A program made the translations under genes and the position numbers. From an uncultured beta proteobacterium (lineage in GTDB: Bacteria; Pseudomonadota; Gammaproteobacteria; Burkholderiales; SG8-39): a DNA stretch of 32,885 nucleotides. Shown piece after piece: positions 17,519-26,732 of this stretch. The notes beneath the pieces were generated by a model. That model saw only the letters and a program-made list of their open reading frames with translations, ran no database searches and was not told where the DNA came from. The first letter of the stretch is position 1. Each line of letters begins with the position of its first letter. The DNA lies in the NCBI GenBank assembly GCA_902826155.1, contig CADEDU010000072.1, positions 4,076 through 36,960 of the forward strand. The letters are read 5' to 3'.

Positions 17519-18328
17519 TCAACTCCCCACCACGAACGGTTCGATCATGCCGCGAAGCGTGGCGATGATCGACGGCGCCACGATGCGGCTGGTGCGCGGA
17601 TTGGCCGACGGTCGATTGCGGCTCTCCATCGACAACTGGATGTCGTCGGCATCGACTTCGACGCGGTGAATCGCGCCAGGCACGCTCGCATCGACCCACA
17701 CCTCGACGCGCGTGCGCGCCAAGCCGATACCGGCAAGCGACAACGCGATGGCCACATTGAAATGGCGCGGAAACGCCTGCCCTGCTTCGGCCGCCGAGCC
17801 TTCGAACACCTTCACCGGCTCCAGCGGCGGCGGATCGAGCACGAAGCCACGCGCCTGGATGTACGGTTCGTGCGCCATCGAACCCGGTTTGATGCGCGAA
17901 GTGAGCTTCACCGAGTGGATTGAACCCTCGCGTGCGCAGCGCAAGATGTCCAGCCCTGGCAGAGCGCCCGAGCAGATTCGCACTCGCGCACGATGCTCAC
18001 GCGCAAGCTTTGCAATCTCCGGAAACTGAAGCAGGCCCGCGGCGCTCACGATCGTGAGTGCCTTGCCGGCGGGCAACACGGCATGCGCGATCTCCGGCAA
18101 CGCATCGGCGGTGGCCGACTCGACGACGATGTCGCAGTGCTGAGCGAGCTCGCTCAGTGGAACGACTTGCGGCCGGGGCTCAATGGTGGCGGCGCGCTCA
18201 CGGGCGCGATCGAGATTCGCTGCCGTGACCGCACTCACGCGCACGCCCGGAATCACGTCGCGCGCCAGCCGCTGGGTGACGTCCAGACCTACGTTGCCGA
18301 AGCCGGCGATACCGATGCGCGTGCTCAT
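17519..18328 (-). CDS. L-aspartate dehydrogenase family protein
   Basis: This 269-residue protein begins with a Rossmann NAD(P) site GFGNVG (9-14), then the SGALPGLDILRCA and HFNVAIALSLAGIG segments of the aspartate dehydrogenase (DUF108) family, the latter with the expected catalytic His. The C-terminal NRPSANPRTSRI segment resembles the family's SENPKTS motif. The known reaction is L-aspartate to iminosuccinate, then oxaloacetate and ammonia, but catabolic paralogues may act on related amino acids. Its ATG overlaps the stop of the MmgE/PrpD gene as ATGA, so the two are translationally coupled. Confidence 0.87.
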   Translation of the reverse strand: MSTRIGIAGFGNVGLDVTQRLARDVIPGVRVSAVTAANLDRARERAATIEPRPQVVPLSELAQHCDIVVESATADALPEIAHAVLPAGKALTIVSAAGLLQFPEIAKLAREHRARVRICSGALPGLDILRCAREGSIHSVKLTSRIKPGSMAHEPYIQARGFVLDPPPLEPVKVFEGSAAEAGQAFPRHFNVAIALSLAGIGLARTRVEVWVDASVPGAIHRVEVDADDIQLSMESRNRPSANPRTSRIVAPSIIATLRGMIEPFVVGS

Positions 18329-19689
18329 CGTGGCGAGCGCAACAGATCGGCCAATGCGGTGACGTCATCCACCGCCTCGATCGTCGCAAGCATGCGTGCC
18401 AGCCGATCGACGTTCGCAGGCGTCACAACCGAACCGGCCAGTCGCGCGAACTTCGCGTTCAACTCGACATCATCGAGCGGACTTTCCGGATAGCCGCGCG
18501 CGATGTCGTTCCGCCGCCGCAGCACCCGACCGTCTTTCGTTTCGATCTCGACGATGGTGGCGTAGAAATCGGGAAACAGCTTGTCGAGTTCGGGGTCGTT
18601 GCGGATCTCGACCCGTCTGGCCAGCGCAGCCACCGCGGGATTGCCGACTCGCTGATCGACGAACAGGTCCGACACGCGCAACTCGCCATGCACCGTTGCC
18701 ACCGGCAGCACGTACTGCGCGCAGTGGCTCTTCAGTGGATTGCCGTCGATGCAGTGTTGACCTGCCTGCGGGAAGTAGAGGCGCAAATGTTCGATGTCGC
18801 CATGCGCCACGCGCTCGTCACGCAGCAATCCGAACAGCGCATCGAGCCCCGGATGCAGGAACGACACGCACGAGTACGGCTTGATCGCGAGTTCGCTGAT
18901 GCCGTCGAACTTCACGCCAAGATCGCGGGTGAGCAGTTCGGGTCGCGGGTTGCGACTGTACGCGTGAAACACCGTATGCCCGGAATCGAACACGGCATCG
19001 GGTCCGCCGAAGCCACGCTGCGCGAGCAATGCCGACGTGACGCCGTTGCGCGCGGCCACACCCATCTGGAACGGTCGCGCGTTCTCGGTCGGATCGGACT
19101 CCCACGCCATCATCCCTGAGGTCTGACACGCCGCCAGTCCGAGCGCGCGCACGACGGCGTTGGTATCCAGGCCGAGCAGGAAAGCCGCCGCCGCCGTGGC
19201 GCCGAAGCACCCGGCGATCGCCGAGGGATGAAAACCGAGTGCGTACAACTCCGCCGGCCCGAGTGCCATCGACACCCGGTATTCGACTTCGCAACCGATC
19301 ACGACTGCGGCGAGCAGATCACGGCCTGATCTCCTCGCCGGCTCGGCCAAGGCGAGCGCGGTGGGGATCATCACCGCCACCGGATGCAGGATCGCCTCGG
19401 GATGATGCGGCTCGACGTCGCACGCGTAGCCCATCGTGCCGTTGGCAAGCGCAGCCATCACCGGTGAGGTCTTGAAGTCGAAGCCGACGACGCTCGCGCT
19501 CGGTGTGCCGCCTTGCTCGCGCACGAACTCGGCGATGAGGCGCCCGGTCGAGAAGTCGGGATTCGCCGCCGCGAGCAGCGCACCGGTGCCGTCGGACATG
19601 ATCGTGCGAGCGTAGTCGCGCACCGATCGAGGAATCGCGTCGTAGCGGAATCCGGCGATGCACTCGGCGAGTTGTTGTGTGCGGGTCAT
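18325..19689 (-). CDS. MmgE/PrpD family protein
   Basis: The product is 454 residues from ATG 19689 behind GAGGT; an upstream in-frame start at 19710 adds seven unconserved residues. Family segments are GYACDVEPHHPEA, GFHPSAIAGCFGAT, GPDAVFDSG and KPYSCVSFLHPGLDA. Known members are 2-methylcitrate dehydratase (PrpD), cis-aconitate decarboxylase and iminodisuccinate epimerase. No prpB or prpC lies nearby, so propionate catabolism is unlikely. Coupling to an aspartate dehydrogenase gene points to a dicarboxylate or amino-dicarboxylate substrate (inference). Confidence 0.88.
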   Translation of the reverse strand: MTRTQQLAECIAGFRYDAIPRSVRDYARTIMSDGTGALLAAANPDFSTGRLIAEFVREQGGTPSASVVGFDFKTSPVMAALANGTMGYACDVEPHHPEAILHPVAVMIPTALALAEPARRSGRDLLAAVVIGCEVEYRVSMALGPAELYALGFHPSAIAGCFGATAAAAFLLGLDTNAVVRALGLAACQTSGMMAWESDPTENARPFQMGVAARNGVTSALLAQRGFGGPDAVFDSGHTVFHAYSRNPRPELLTRDLGVKFDGISELAIKPYSCVSFLHPGLDALFGLLRDERVAHGDIEHLRLYFPQAGQHCIDGNPLKSHCAQYVLPVATVHGELRVSDLFVDQRVGNPAVAALARRVEIRNDPELDKLFPDFYATIVEIETKDGRVLRRRNDIARGYPESPLDDVELNAKFARLAGSVVTPANVDRLARMLATIEAVDDVTALADLLRSPR

Positions 19690-19764
19690 GCAGACCTCAC
19701 CTCGAAGCACTGTCCGCTGGTTGAATGTCGTTGGCCAATGGCGCGTGCCGATTTGCGTGCGGAC

Positions 19765-20526
19765 CTACCGCTCCCGCCACTCGCGTGCCGCACTCGCCGG
19801 ATGGCCGAAATCGCGCGGCCGCAACCCGGCGTGGAACCAAGTGACGAAGCTGTAGATGTCGAACACCGGTAATCGCACCGCCTCCGACACGGCGCGCGCG
19901 TACGGGCACATGTTGGTGCACTCCAGCAGCACGGCGCCAATGTCGGCGTGCTTGCTCACCAGTTCGAGCGCACCGTTGACGACGTCCTGCTCGGCCGCCG
20001 CGATGTCCATGCGCGGCTCGTCATTGAGGATCGCGCGGGTGAACTCCTGGCCGCCGTCAGTGCCGACGATCGGGATCGATGAATCGACGCCGATCGCCTG
20101 CAGATGGCGCTGCGTCATCGTCGCCGCACTGATGGTGAGGATGCCCACGCGCTTGCCTGGAGGCAGCGTCGACTGAATGAATGGTGCTTGCATCAAGCTC
20201 GATATCGCCACCGGCACACCCGCTGCCGCAGCCACCTCGCGCTGATAGATCGACAGGAAGCCGCAGTTGGTGGTGATGCCATCGGCGCCCTGCGCCACCA
20301 GTTCGCGCGCAGCCTCGCAGAACGCATCGAGCAGCCCCTCCGCCTGTCGGCGCACCACGCGATCGGGCGAAGCCCCCTTCACCACTTTGTAGAGGACCGG
20401 AAACGGCCAGGTCTCGGCGTTGCCCATGTCGCCGGGAATTCGCGGGAAGCGCGCCTCCAGCATCAGGATGCCGACGCGCGCCCCGAACACCGCCTTGCCG
20501 CCGTGCGCGATCCGAGGGTGTGTCAT
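19765..20526 (-). CDS. Aspartate/glutamate racemase superfamily protein
   Basis: This 253-residue protein carries the two expected active-site cysteines, Cys88 in TTNCGF and Cys203 in LECTNMCPYA, with an N-terminal ILMLEARFPRIPGD segment. The superfamily contains Asp/Glu and hydantoin racemases, maleate isomerase and arylmalonate decarboxylase. Two Cys suggests a racemase or isomerase, since the decarboxylase keeps only one. It sits 16 bases after the ThDP enzyme gene and 75 bases before the MmgE/PrpD gene. It differs strongly from the second racemase at 28364-29086. Confidence 0.85.
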   Translation of the reverse strand: MTHPRIAHGGKAVFGARVGILMLEARFPRIPGDMGNAETWPFPVLYKVVKGASPDRVVRRQAEGLLDAFCEAARELVAQGADGITTNCGFLSIYQREVAAAAGVPVAISSLMQAPFIQSTLPPGKRVGILTISAATMTQRHLQAIGVDSSIPIVGTDGGQEFTRAILNDEPRMDIAAAEQDVVNGALELVSKHADIGAVLLECTNMCPYARAVSEAVRLPVFDIYSFVTWFHAGLRPRDFGHPASAAREWRER

Positions 20527-20542
20527 GGCGTGAGCCCTTCGC

Positions 20543-22279
20543 TCATGCGACCCACTCGCTCACCGGCGCCTTGGCCTCGTGCAGACCTTGCGCGATCACG
20601 TCGACCAGCACCGGCCCACCATACGCGGCCGCCTCCTTGAACACGCTGCGCAGCTTCGCCGGATCTTCCACGCGATAGCTCTTGACGCCGAATGCGCTCG
20701 CGACCTTGGCGTGATCGGTGCTGGTGAAATCCACCGAGAAGTAGCGCTCGCCGAACCCCGATTTCTGACCGGCTTTGATCCAGCCGTAGACCGAGTTGGA
20801 GACCACCACCATCATCAACGGCACCTTGTGGCGCACGATGGTCTCCATCTCGCCGCAGGTGAACCCGAAACTGCCGTCGCCCATCACCGAGACGACTTTC
20901 GCCGAAGGCCGGCCGAAGTGCGCACCCATCGCCGCCGACATCGAGTAGCCCAGTGCCCCGTGCGCGCGATTGGAAAAAAACCAGCGGCCGGTGCGGCGGA
21001 TCTCGTAGTACGCGGAGAAGTACGGGCACGGCGTACCCGGATCGGCGACAACCACCGCATCATCGGGCAGCGCGGCCTGCAGATCGGCCACCACGCGCTC
21101 CGGCTTGATCGGCGTATCGAGGCTTTCGGCGAGCGCGCGGAATGCTGCTTGCTTGTCGGCTTTGGCGCGGGCGACGAATGCGCGATCGAGCGTGCGCCCA
21201 CCCGCGGGCTTCGGCTGACACTTGATCTCCTCGACGAGCGATGCCAGCGTGAGCTTTGCATCGCCGACCATCGCGACGTCCGCGCGATAGTTGGTGCCCG
21301 GCACCGCGGCGTCGACATCGAGATGCACGACGCGCACCGCGCCCGGGGTAGGAAAGCGCCAGCGCTCGGTGGTCACCGACCCTGCGCGACAGCCGATGAA
21401 GAACACGCAGTCGGCCGCTTCGACGACACGACGCGTCGGTGGCGTGCCGCCATTGGACCCGACCACGCCCACGCCGAGTGGATGGGTCTCGGGTATCGAG
21501 CCTTGTCCGCTGATCGTGGTGGCGATCGGACAGTCGAGCCACTCGGCCAGCGCGAGCAGTTCGGCCTCGGCGCCGGCGATCACCACGCCGCCACCACAGA
21601 TGATCAGCGGATTCGCCGCACTCGCCAGCAGCTTCGCCGCCTCGCGCACCGCCGCGCTGTCGGCTGCGTAGCGGCGCGACGGAAACGAGCCGAGCGACGC
21701 ATCGGCCCAGACTTCACTGCTCACCACCGACTGCTTCTGCACATCGAACGGCAGACCGAGATGCGCCGCGCCAGGCCGATCGCTCGTCATGGCGGTGAAC
21801 GCCGCGCGGAACATGCGCGGCAACTCGGCAGCGCTCTGGATCACCGTGTTCCACTTGGTGAGCGGCCGGAACAGCGCGTCCTGATCAAGCGCGGTCAACG
21901 CGAACTTGCCACGCGAACTGGTGGAAATATCGGTGGTGATCGCCAGCACCGGAATCGACGACTCGTTCGCCTCGACCACGCCTGGCAGGATGTAGGTGGC
22001 ACCGCCGCCCGAAGGCCCTTCGCACACGCCGACCTTGCCGGTGACACGCGCGTAGCCATCGGCCATGTACGCCGCCGAGCGTTCGTCGCGCGTGAGGATG
22101 TGCGTCATGCCGTGCTCGAGCCGATAGAGCGAGTCGTAGAACGGCAGACTGGTATCGCCGCACAGACCGAAGATGTGCGTGACACCGTGGCCCTGCAGCA
22201 TGCGCACTGTTGCATCGGCTCCGGTCATGGTGTCGGTGGCCGATTGCGGCGCCAGGGTTTCGGGTCGGTCGTGTTTCAT
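20543..22279 (-). CDS. Thiamine-diphosphate-dependent enzyme, acetolactate-synthase-like
   Basis: This 578-residue enzyme runs from ATG 22279. Three domains are visible: the N-terminal pyrimidine-binding domain with catalytic Glu66 in RDERSAAYMADGYAR, a central domain (about 200-335) with ANPLIICGGGV, and the C-terminal diphosphate domain with GDGSFGFTCGEME and NSVYGW, the cofactor motif. It belongs to the acetolactate synthase, sulfoacetaldehyde acetyltransferase and oxalyl-CoA decarboxylase group. There is no small regulatory subunit gene, so an anabolic IlvB role is unlikely. As first gene of the leftward operon it probably acts on a 2-oxo acid or aldehyde intermediate (inference). Confidence 0.85.
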   Translation of the reverse strand: MKHDRPETLAPQSATDTMTGADATVRMLQGHGVTHIFGLCGDTSLPFYDSLYRLEHGMTHILTRDERSAAYMADGYARVTGKVGVCEGPSGGGATYILPGVVEANESSIPVLAITTDISTSSRGKFALTALDQDALFRPLTKWNTVIQSAAELPRMFRAAFTAMTSDRPGAAHLGLPFDVQKQSVVSSEVWADASLGSFPSRRYAADSAAVREAAKLLASAANPLIICGGGVVIAGAEAELLALAEWLDCPIATTISGQGSIPETHPLGVGVVGSNGGTPPTRRVVEAADCVFFIGCRAGSVTTERWRFPTPGAVRVVHLDVDAAVPGTNYRADVAMVGDAKLTLASLVEEIKCQPKPAGGRTLDRAFVARAKADKQAAFRALAESLDTPIKPERVVADLQAALPDDAVVVADPGTPCPYFSAYYEIRRTGRWFFSNRAHGALGYSMSAAMGAHFGRPSAKVVSVMGDGSFGFTCGEMETIVRHKVPLMMVVVSNSVYGWIKAGQKSGFGERYFSVDFTSTDHAKVASAFGVKSYRVEDPAKLRSVFKEAAAYGGPVLVDVIAQGLHEAKAPVSEWVA

Positions 22280-22335
22280 GCGGCAGTCCTGCGTCGGGAG
22301 GGGCGAACGGCGAGTTTCCCCCGACGCGCACCCCG

Positions 22336-22365
22336 TTCGCAAGGCCGCAGGCATGGGTGTACAGT
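22336..22365 (+). promoter_or_regulatory. Candidate sigma-70 promoter for the TRAP operon
   Basis: TTCGCA (22336-22341) and TACAGT (22360-22365) are 18 bases apart, each matching four of six consensus bases. The predicted start leaves about 28 bases before the TAXI gene ATG. The 120-base divergent gap also has to carry the leftward promoter, which I could not place. Confidence 0.35.
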
Positions 22366-22399
22366 CGCGCGGCTCGTCCGCACCTACAAGGAGGATTCC

Positions 22400-23362
22400 A
22401 TGCGACATGCGATTTCCGCGGCCGGCGCTACGCTGGCACTGGCCTTTGCCGGCGCCGTGCAGGCGCAGACCATCGAATGGGTGGCCGGTCAGCTCGGCGG
22501 CGGCTGGTACACGATGGTCTCGGGCATGGCCAAACTGCTCGAAGAAAAGAACCCAGGCATGCAGGTGAAGGTCGTGCCCGGCGGTGGTACGGCAAACCCA
22601 TCGAAGATCGAGCAAGGCCAGAGCCAGCTCGGCATGGGCCTGGACATCTTCGCCAAGATGGCGGTCGACGGCACCGGCATCTACGAGAAGAAGCCACACA
22701 AGAAGGTGATGATGATCGGCCAGTCGTTCTCCGACAACTACCTGCACATGATCCGCGCCAAGGGCGCCAAGCTCGGCTTCGAGGAGGTGTTCAAGTCGAA
22801 GGACGTGCGCATCGGCGTGACCAAGGCAGGCTCCTCCGATGAGATGAGTTTCCGGTTCGTGATGCAGCACTACGGCACCTCGTACGACAAGCTGCGCGGC
22901 GCGGGCTACAAGATCTTCCAAGGCGACTACAACGAGCTGGCCGCGGCCTTCAAGAACAATCAGGTCGACTACGTCTTTCTGGTGCTGGGCATTCCCGGTG
23001 CCTCGGTGATGGACATGGCGCAGGGCCGCGAAGGCGAGTTGGTCGCCTTTCCCGATGCAGTGCGCAACGCGTTCCCACAGAAGTACGGCTATTCGGCCGG
23101 CGCCTTCCCGGCCACGACCTATCCGAAGTTCCAGGCGGGTCCGGTCAACACGCTGATCATGGCGACCACGCTCATGGTGTCAGCCGATCTGCCGGAGAAC
23201 GTGGTCTACAACGTCACCAAAACGCTGTGTGAGAACACCGCCGCGCTGCCGAAGATCCACGCGAGCATGGACGTGTTCGATTGCAAGACCGCCGCGAAGA
23301 ACCGGCCGGTGCCGCTGCATCCGGGTGCGGCGAAGTATTACAAAGAAAAGGGCCTCATCTAG
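22400..23362 (+). CDS. TAXI-family TRAP transporter substrate-binding protein
   Basis: This 320-residue periplasmic receptor starts at ATG 22400 behind AAGGAGG. The signal peptide (1-22, ending AVQAQ) is followed by QLGGGWYTMVSGMAKLLEE and VVPGGGTANPSKIEQGQSQ-type sequence, the core of the TAXI fold, then FLVLGIPGASV near the ligand site. TAXI proteins work with fused TRAP permeases on carboxylate or amino-acid-like ligands, glutamate being an early example. The permease gene follows 42 bases downstream. Confidence 0.9.
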   Translation: MRHAISAAGATLALAFAGAVQAQTIEWVAGQLGGGWYTMVSGMAKLLEEKNPGMQVKVVPGGGTANPSKIEQGQSQLGMGLDIFAKMAVDGTGIYEKKPHKKVMMIGQSFSDNYLHMIRAKGAKLGFEEVFKSKDVRIGVTKAGSSDEMSFRFVMQHYGTSYDKLRGAGYKIFQGDYNELAAAFKNNQVDYVFLVLGIPGASVMDMAQGREGELVAFPDAVRNAFPQKYGYSAGAFPATTYPKFQAGPVNTLIMATTLMVSADLPENVVYNVTKTLCENTAALPKIHASMDVFDCKTAAKNRPVPLHPGAAKYYKEKGLI

Positions 23363-23404
23363 CGAAATGGCGGCAGGCTCCTTAGGCGGCAGCCTCCTTG
23401 GGTT

Positions 23405-25333
23405 ATGCGCGACCTGAAGGGCCCCATCGGGTTGTTCGTCGCCGCCGTCGCCGTGGCGATGGCGGTGTTTCATCTATACACGGCCGGCTTCGGCACGATC
23501 GAACCGCGCGAGCAGCGCTCGATTCATCTGCTGGGAATGCTCGCGATCGCATTCCTCATCTTCCCGGCCTCGAAGCAATCGCCTCAGGATCGTCCGAGCG
23601 GCCTCGACTGGCTGCTCGCCGCGCTCTCGACGCTACCCAATATCTATTCGTACTTCGAGTCGCACCGCATCAACCTGCGCATGGAGAACGTCGACGCGCT
23701 GCTCGCGCCGGAGCTGATCTTCGGCGTGCTGGCGACGGTATTGGTCGTCGAAGCGATCCGGCGCGCGGTGACGCCGATCCTCGCGGGGCTGCTGGTGCTG
23801 GGCATCAGTTACCTGTTCGTCACCGAGTACATGCCGGGCCTGCTGCACTATCGCGACATGTCGTTCAGCGAGATCGTCGAGACGATGTATCTGCTCAACG
23901 GCATGGGCATGTACGGCTCGATCACCGGCATCTCGGCAACGATGGTCGCGGTGTTCATCATCTTCGGCGCGTTCATCGAAGGTTCGGGCGTGGGCCGGCT
24001 GTTCCACAACTTCGGCACCCGTGTCGCGGGTCGTTACGCAGGCGGTCCGGCCAAGATCGAAGTGGTGAGCTCCGCGTTGTTCGGCACCATCAGCGGTTCA
24101 TCGACCGCGAACGTGTTCGCCACCGGCTCGTTCACGATTCCCGCGATGATCAAGCTCGGCTATCGACGCTCGTTTGCGGGCGGCGTCGAAGCGGCATCGA
24201 GCGTGGGCGGGCAGATCATGCCGCCGATCATGGGCGCCGGTGCGTTCGTGATGGCCGAGATCACGCAGATCCCCTACTCCAGCATCATCATCGCCGCGAC
24301 GATCGGGGCGATCTGCTACTTCTTCATGATCCTGATCTCGGTGCACTTCGAAGCCAAGCGCATGCGCCTCGAAGGCTGCAACCCATCGGAGATTCCCACC
24401 TGGACCACCGTCGCCAAAGACCTGCACCTGCTGTTGCCGGTAGTGGTGCTGATGGTGCTGATGTTCAACAACTACTCGCCGGAGTTCGCCGCATTCTGGT
24501 CGACGCTTGCGATCGTGCCCTCGTCGTGGCTGCGACGGGAAACACGCCTGTATCCACGGCAGATCCTGAACATGCTCGCTGCGGGTGGTCGCAACATGTC
24601 GATCGTGGCGCTCGCATGTGCCGGCGCCGGCATGTTCGTCGCGTGTCTCACCGTCACCGGCGTGATCATCTCGCTATCCACAGTCATCACCAAGCTTGCC
24701 GGCGGCAGCATCCTGATCTCGGGGATGCTGCTGATGGTGGTCACACTGATCCTGGGCATGGGCGTACCGACCACCGCCGCGTACATCATCGGTGCGGCAA
24801 TCGGAGCGCCGATCCTGATCAAGCTCGGCGTGCCGACCCTGGCCGCACATATGTTCGTGTTCTACTTCTCGATCCTCGCCGATGCCACGCCGCCGGTGTC
24901 GGTCGCTTCGTATGCCGCCGCCTCGATCGCCAAGGCAGATCCGATGCGGGTGGGCCTCACCGCGTTTCGCCTGTCGATCGCCGGATTCGTCGTCGGCTTC
25001 AGTTACCTCTATACGCCCGCGCTGCTGATGCAAGGCGCCTGGCACGAAGTCCTCGCGCAGACGGCGGTGAACCTGCTTGGCCTCACGTTGATGGCCGCCG
25101 GCCTGTTCGGCTACTTTCGCGGCGACCTCGGTGTGCCTGAGCGCGTGCTGCTCACCTTCGCGGGCCTCGGTCTGGTGCTGCTCGAAGCGTTCGACCAACC
25201 CGTCGCGATCGCCGGCATGTCGATCGACATCGGCAACGTCTGGGGGCGTATCGGTGTCGAGCTGCTGATCATGATCGCCTTGTACTTCATCCCACGCGCT
25301 GCGGCGCGTCCGCTGAGAACCCAATCACCATGA
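23405..25333 (+). CDS. TRAP transporter permease, 4TM/12TM fusion
   Basis: This 642-residue inner-membrane protein joins the small (DctQ-type, four helices) and large (DctM-type, twelve helices) TRAP subunits, the form paired with TAXI receptors. Signatures include the SALFGTISGSSTANVFATGSFTIP loop (core GTISGSSTANV), GGQIMPPIMGAGAFVMAE and LGMGVPTTAAYI. It imports the TAXI ligand using an ion gradient. The stop overlaps the next start as ATGA, which ties transport to the FAD oxidoreductase. Confidence 0.93.
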   Translation: MRDLKGPIGLFVAAVAVAMAVFHLYTAGFGTIEPREQRSIHLLGMLAIAFLIFPASKQSPQDRPSGLDWLLAALSTLPNIYSYFESHRINLRMENVDALLAPELIFGVLATVLVVEAIRRAVTPILAGLLVLGISYLFVTEYMPGLLHYRDMSFSEIVETMYLLNGMGMYGSITGISATMVAVFIIFGAFIEGSGVGRLFHNFGTRVAGRYAGGPAKIEVVSSALFGTISGSSTANVFATGSFTIPAMIKLGYRRSFAGGVEAASSVGGQIMPPIMGAGAFVMAEITQIPYSSIIIAATIGAICYFFMILISVHFEAKRMRLEGCNPSEIPTWTTVAKDLHLLLPVVVLMVLMFNNYSPEFAAFWSTLAIVPSSWLRRETRLYPRQILNMLAAGGRNMSIVALACAGAGMFVACLTVTGVIISLSTVITKLAGGSILISGMLLMVVTLILGMGVPTTAAYIIGAAIGAPILIKLGVPTLAAHMFVFYFSILADATPPVSVASYAAASIAKADPMRVGLTAFRLSIAGFVVGFSYLYTPALLMQGAWHEVLAQTAVNLLGLTLMAAGLFGYFRGDLGVPERVLLTFAGLGLVLLEAFDQPVAIAGMSIDIGNVWGRIGVELLIMIALYFIPRAAARPLRTQSP

Positions 25334-26583
25334 GCGCACCCATCGTCATCGTCGGCGCCGGCATCGTCGGCCTGTGTACCGCTTCGTACCTGCAACGCGA
25401 GGGCCGTAACGTCGTCCTCATCGACCCAGGCGGGCCCGGCGAAGGCGCCACGTTCGGCAATGCCGGTTGCCTCAACGCCTCGTCGGTCGTGCCGGTGTCG
25501 ATGCCGGGCACCGCGAAGCAGGTCCCGGGCTGGTTGATGGATCCGTTAGGGCCGCTGGCGATCCGGTGGTCGTACCTGCCCTCGCTTATCCCGTGGCTGG
25601 TGCGCTTCATGCGCGCGGGCACGCCCGAGCGGGTACAGCAGCAGGCGCGCGCACTGCGGCCGCTGATCGCCGATACGCTGGAGAACTATCGACCGCTCGT
25701 GAAGGAAGCGGGGGTCGAGCGCCTGATCCACCACATCGGACACCTGATGGTGTACTCGACCGAAGAAGGGTTCGCCAAGGACGAAGCGGCGACGCGCTTG
25801 CGTGAGGCGAACGGATCGGCGATCAGCACGCTCTCAGGCGACGAGATCCATGAGCTCGAGCCCGATCTGGGCCCGCAGTTCGTCAAAGGCCGGTTGATCC
25901 GCGAGAACGGGCATTGCTCCAATCCGCTCGGTCTGGCGCAGGGGTTGGCGCGGATGGTCGAAACCAAGGGCGGCAAGATCCTGCGCGAGCGCGTGACCGG
26001 CTTTGAAGGCAACGGTGGCGAAGTCGTCGCGGTGTTGACCGATAAGGGTCGTCATGCCGCATCGCAGGTCGTGCTTGCCATCGGCGCCTGGTCGCGCGAG
26101 CTCGCGCGCCAGCTCGGCGACGACGTGCCGCTCGATACCGAGCGCGGCTATCACATCATGATCAAGGACGCGGAGTCGGGTCCACGACTGCCGACGACCT
26201 GGGGCGAAGGCAAGACGGTTGCCACGCCGATGGAAACCGGGCTTCGCTTCGCGGGCACCGTTGAATTCGCCGGCATCGACGCGCCGCCGAACTGGGAGCG
26301 CGCCAAGATGCAACTGCGCGCCGGTCAGAAGATGTACCCCCTGCTTGCGCGCGACTACAGCGAGGATAGGTTGTCGATGTGGATGGGGTTTCGGCCGAGC
26401 ATGCCCGACTCGTTGCCGGTAATGGGCCAGTCCTCGCGCTATCGCAATGCGTTCCATGCGTTCGGGCACGGGCACATCGGCCTGGTCGCAGGTTCCACGA
26501 CCGGCAAGGTCATGACCGAGCTGTTGACCGGCAAGAAACCCTCGATTCCGATCGAGGCGTACAGCCCGAAGCGGTTCGGATAG
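25330..26583 (+). CDS. FAD-dependent D-amino-acid dehydrogenase (DadA-like)
   Basis: This 417-residue flavoprotein of the DAO fold has the FAD-binding GAGIVG (9-14), a Glu/Asp at the end of strand 2 (VVLIDPGGPGEGATFGNAG), and the C-terminal HAFGHGHIGLVAGSTTG segment that closes the FAD site. DadA-type enzymes oxidatively deaminate D-amino acids to 2-oxo acids, passing electrons to the quinone pool. Translational coupling to the TRAP permease suggests that the imported compound, or a racemised form of it, is the substrate. Other DAO-fold amine oxidases cannot be excluded. Confidence 0.88.
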   Translation: MSAPIVIVGAGIVGLCTASYLQREGRNVVLIDPGGPGEGATFGNAGCLNASSVVPVSMPGTAKQVPGWLMDPLGPLAIRWSYLPSLIPWLVRFMRAGTPERVQQQARALRPLIADTLENYRPLVKEAGVERLIHHIGHLMVYSTEEGFAKDEAATRLREANGSAISTLSGDEIHELEPDLGPQFVKGRLIRENGHCSNPLGLAQGLARMVETKGGKILRERVTGFEGNGGEVVAVLTDKGRHAASQVVLAIGAWSRELARQLGDDVPLDTERGYHIMIKDAESGPRLPTTWGEGKTVATPMETGLRFAGTVEFAGIDAPPNWERAKMQLRAGQKMYPLLARDYSEDRLSMWMGFRPSMPDSLPVMGQSSRYRNAFHAFGHGHIGLVAGSTTGKVMTELLTGKKPSIPIEAYSPKRFG

Positions 26584-26614
26584 CCCGCTCAGGCTAGGGC
26601 AACACCCCGGAGTG

Positions 26615-26653
26615 GTAGGGCGTACTCGCCATCGCGCCACGGAATCGCCCTAC
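26615..26653. terminator. Inverted repeat between convergent genes
   Basis: GTAGGGCG (26615-26622) and CGCCCTAC (26646-26653) are perfect 8-base arms with a 23-base loop, between the FAD oxidoreductase and the YCII gene. A shorter hairpin TAGCC/GGCTA (26581-26585 and 26592-26596) begins at the oxidoreductase stop. Neither has a strong T-run, so a bidirectional terminator is likely but not proven. Confidence 0.5.
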
Positions 26654-26732
26654 TTGGTTGGTAGCGCGCCGACATAGCGGACCGCCAGCTCGATCCCGCG
26701 TTCGAGCGCGCGACTCCTGGCAGGGCCGGCGC

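Noticed and set aside
18325..19689. 2-methylcitrate dehydratase (prpD) of the propionate pathway
   Set aside because: The family match is good, but prpB, prpC and acnD are absent and the neighbours are amino-acid-type enzymes, so only the family is named.
20579..22399. Open frame on the plus strand, over 600 codons, antisense to the ThDP enzyme and continuous with the TAXI gene
   Set aside because: The ThDP frame has all cofactor motifs, while the antisense product is Arg/His-rich without motifs. It merely runs in phase into the true TAXI gene, whose start at 22400 has a strong ribosome-binding site.
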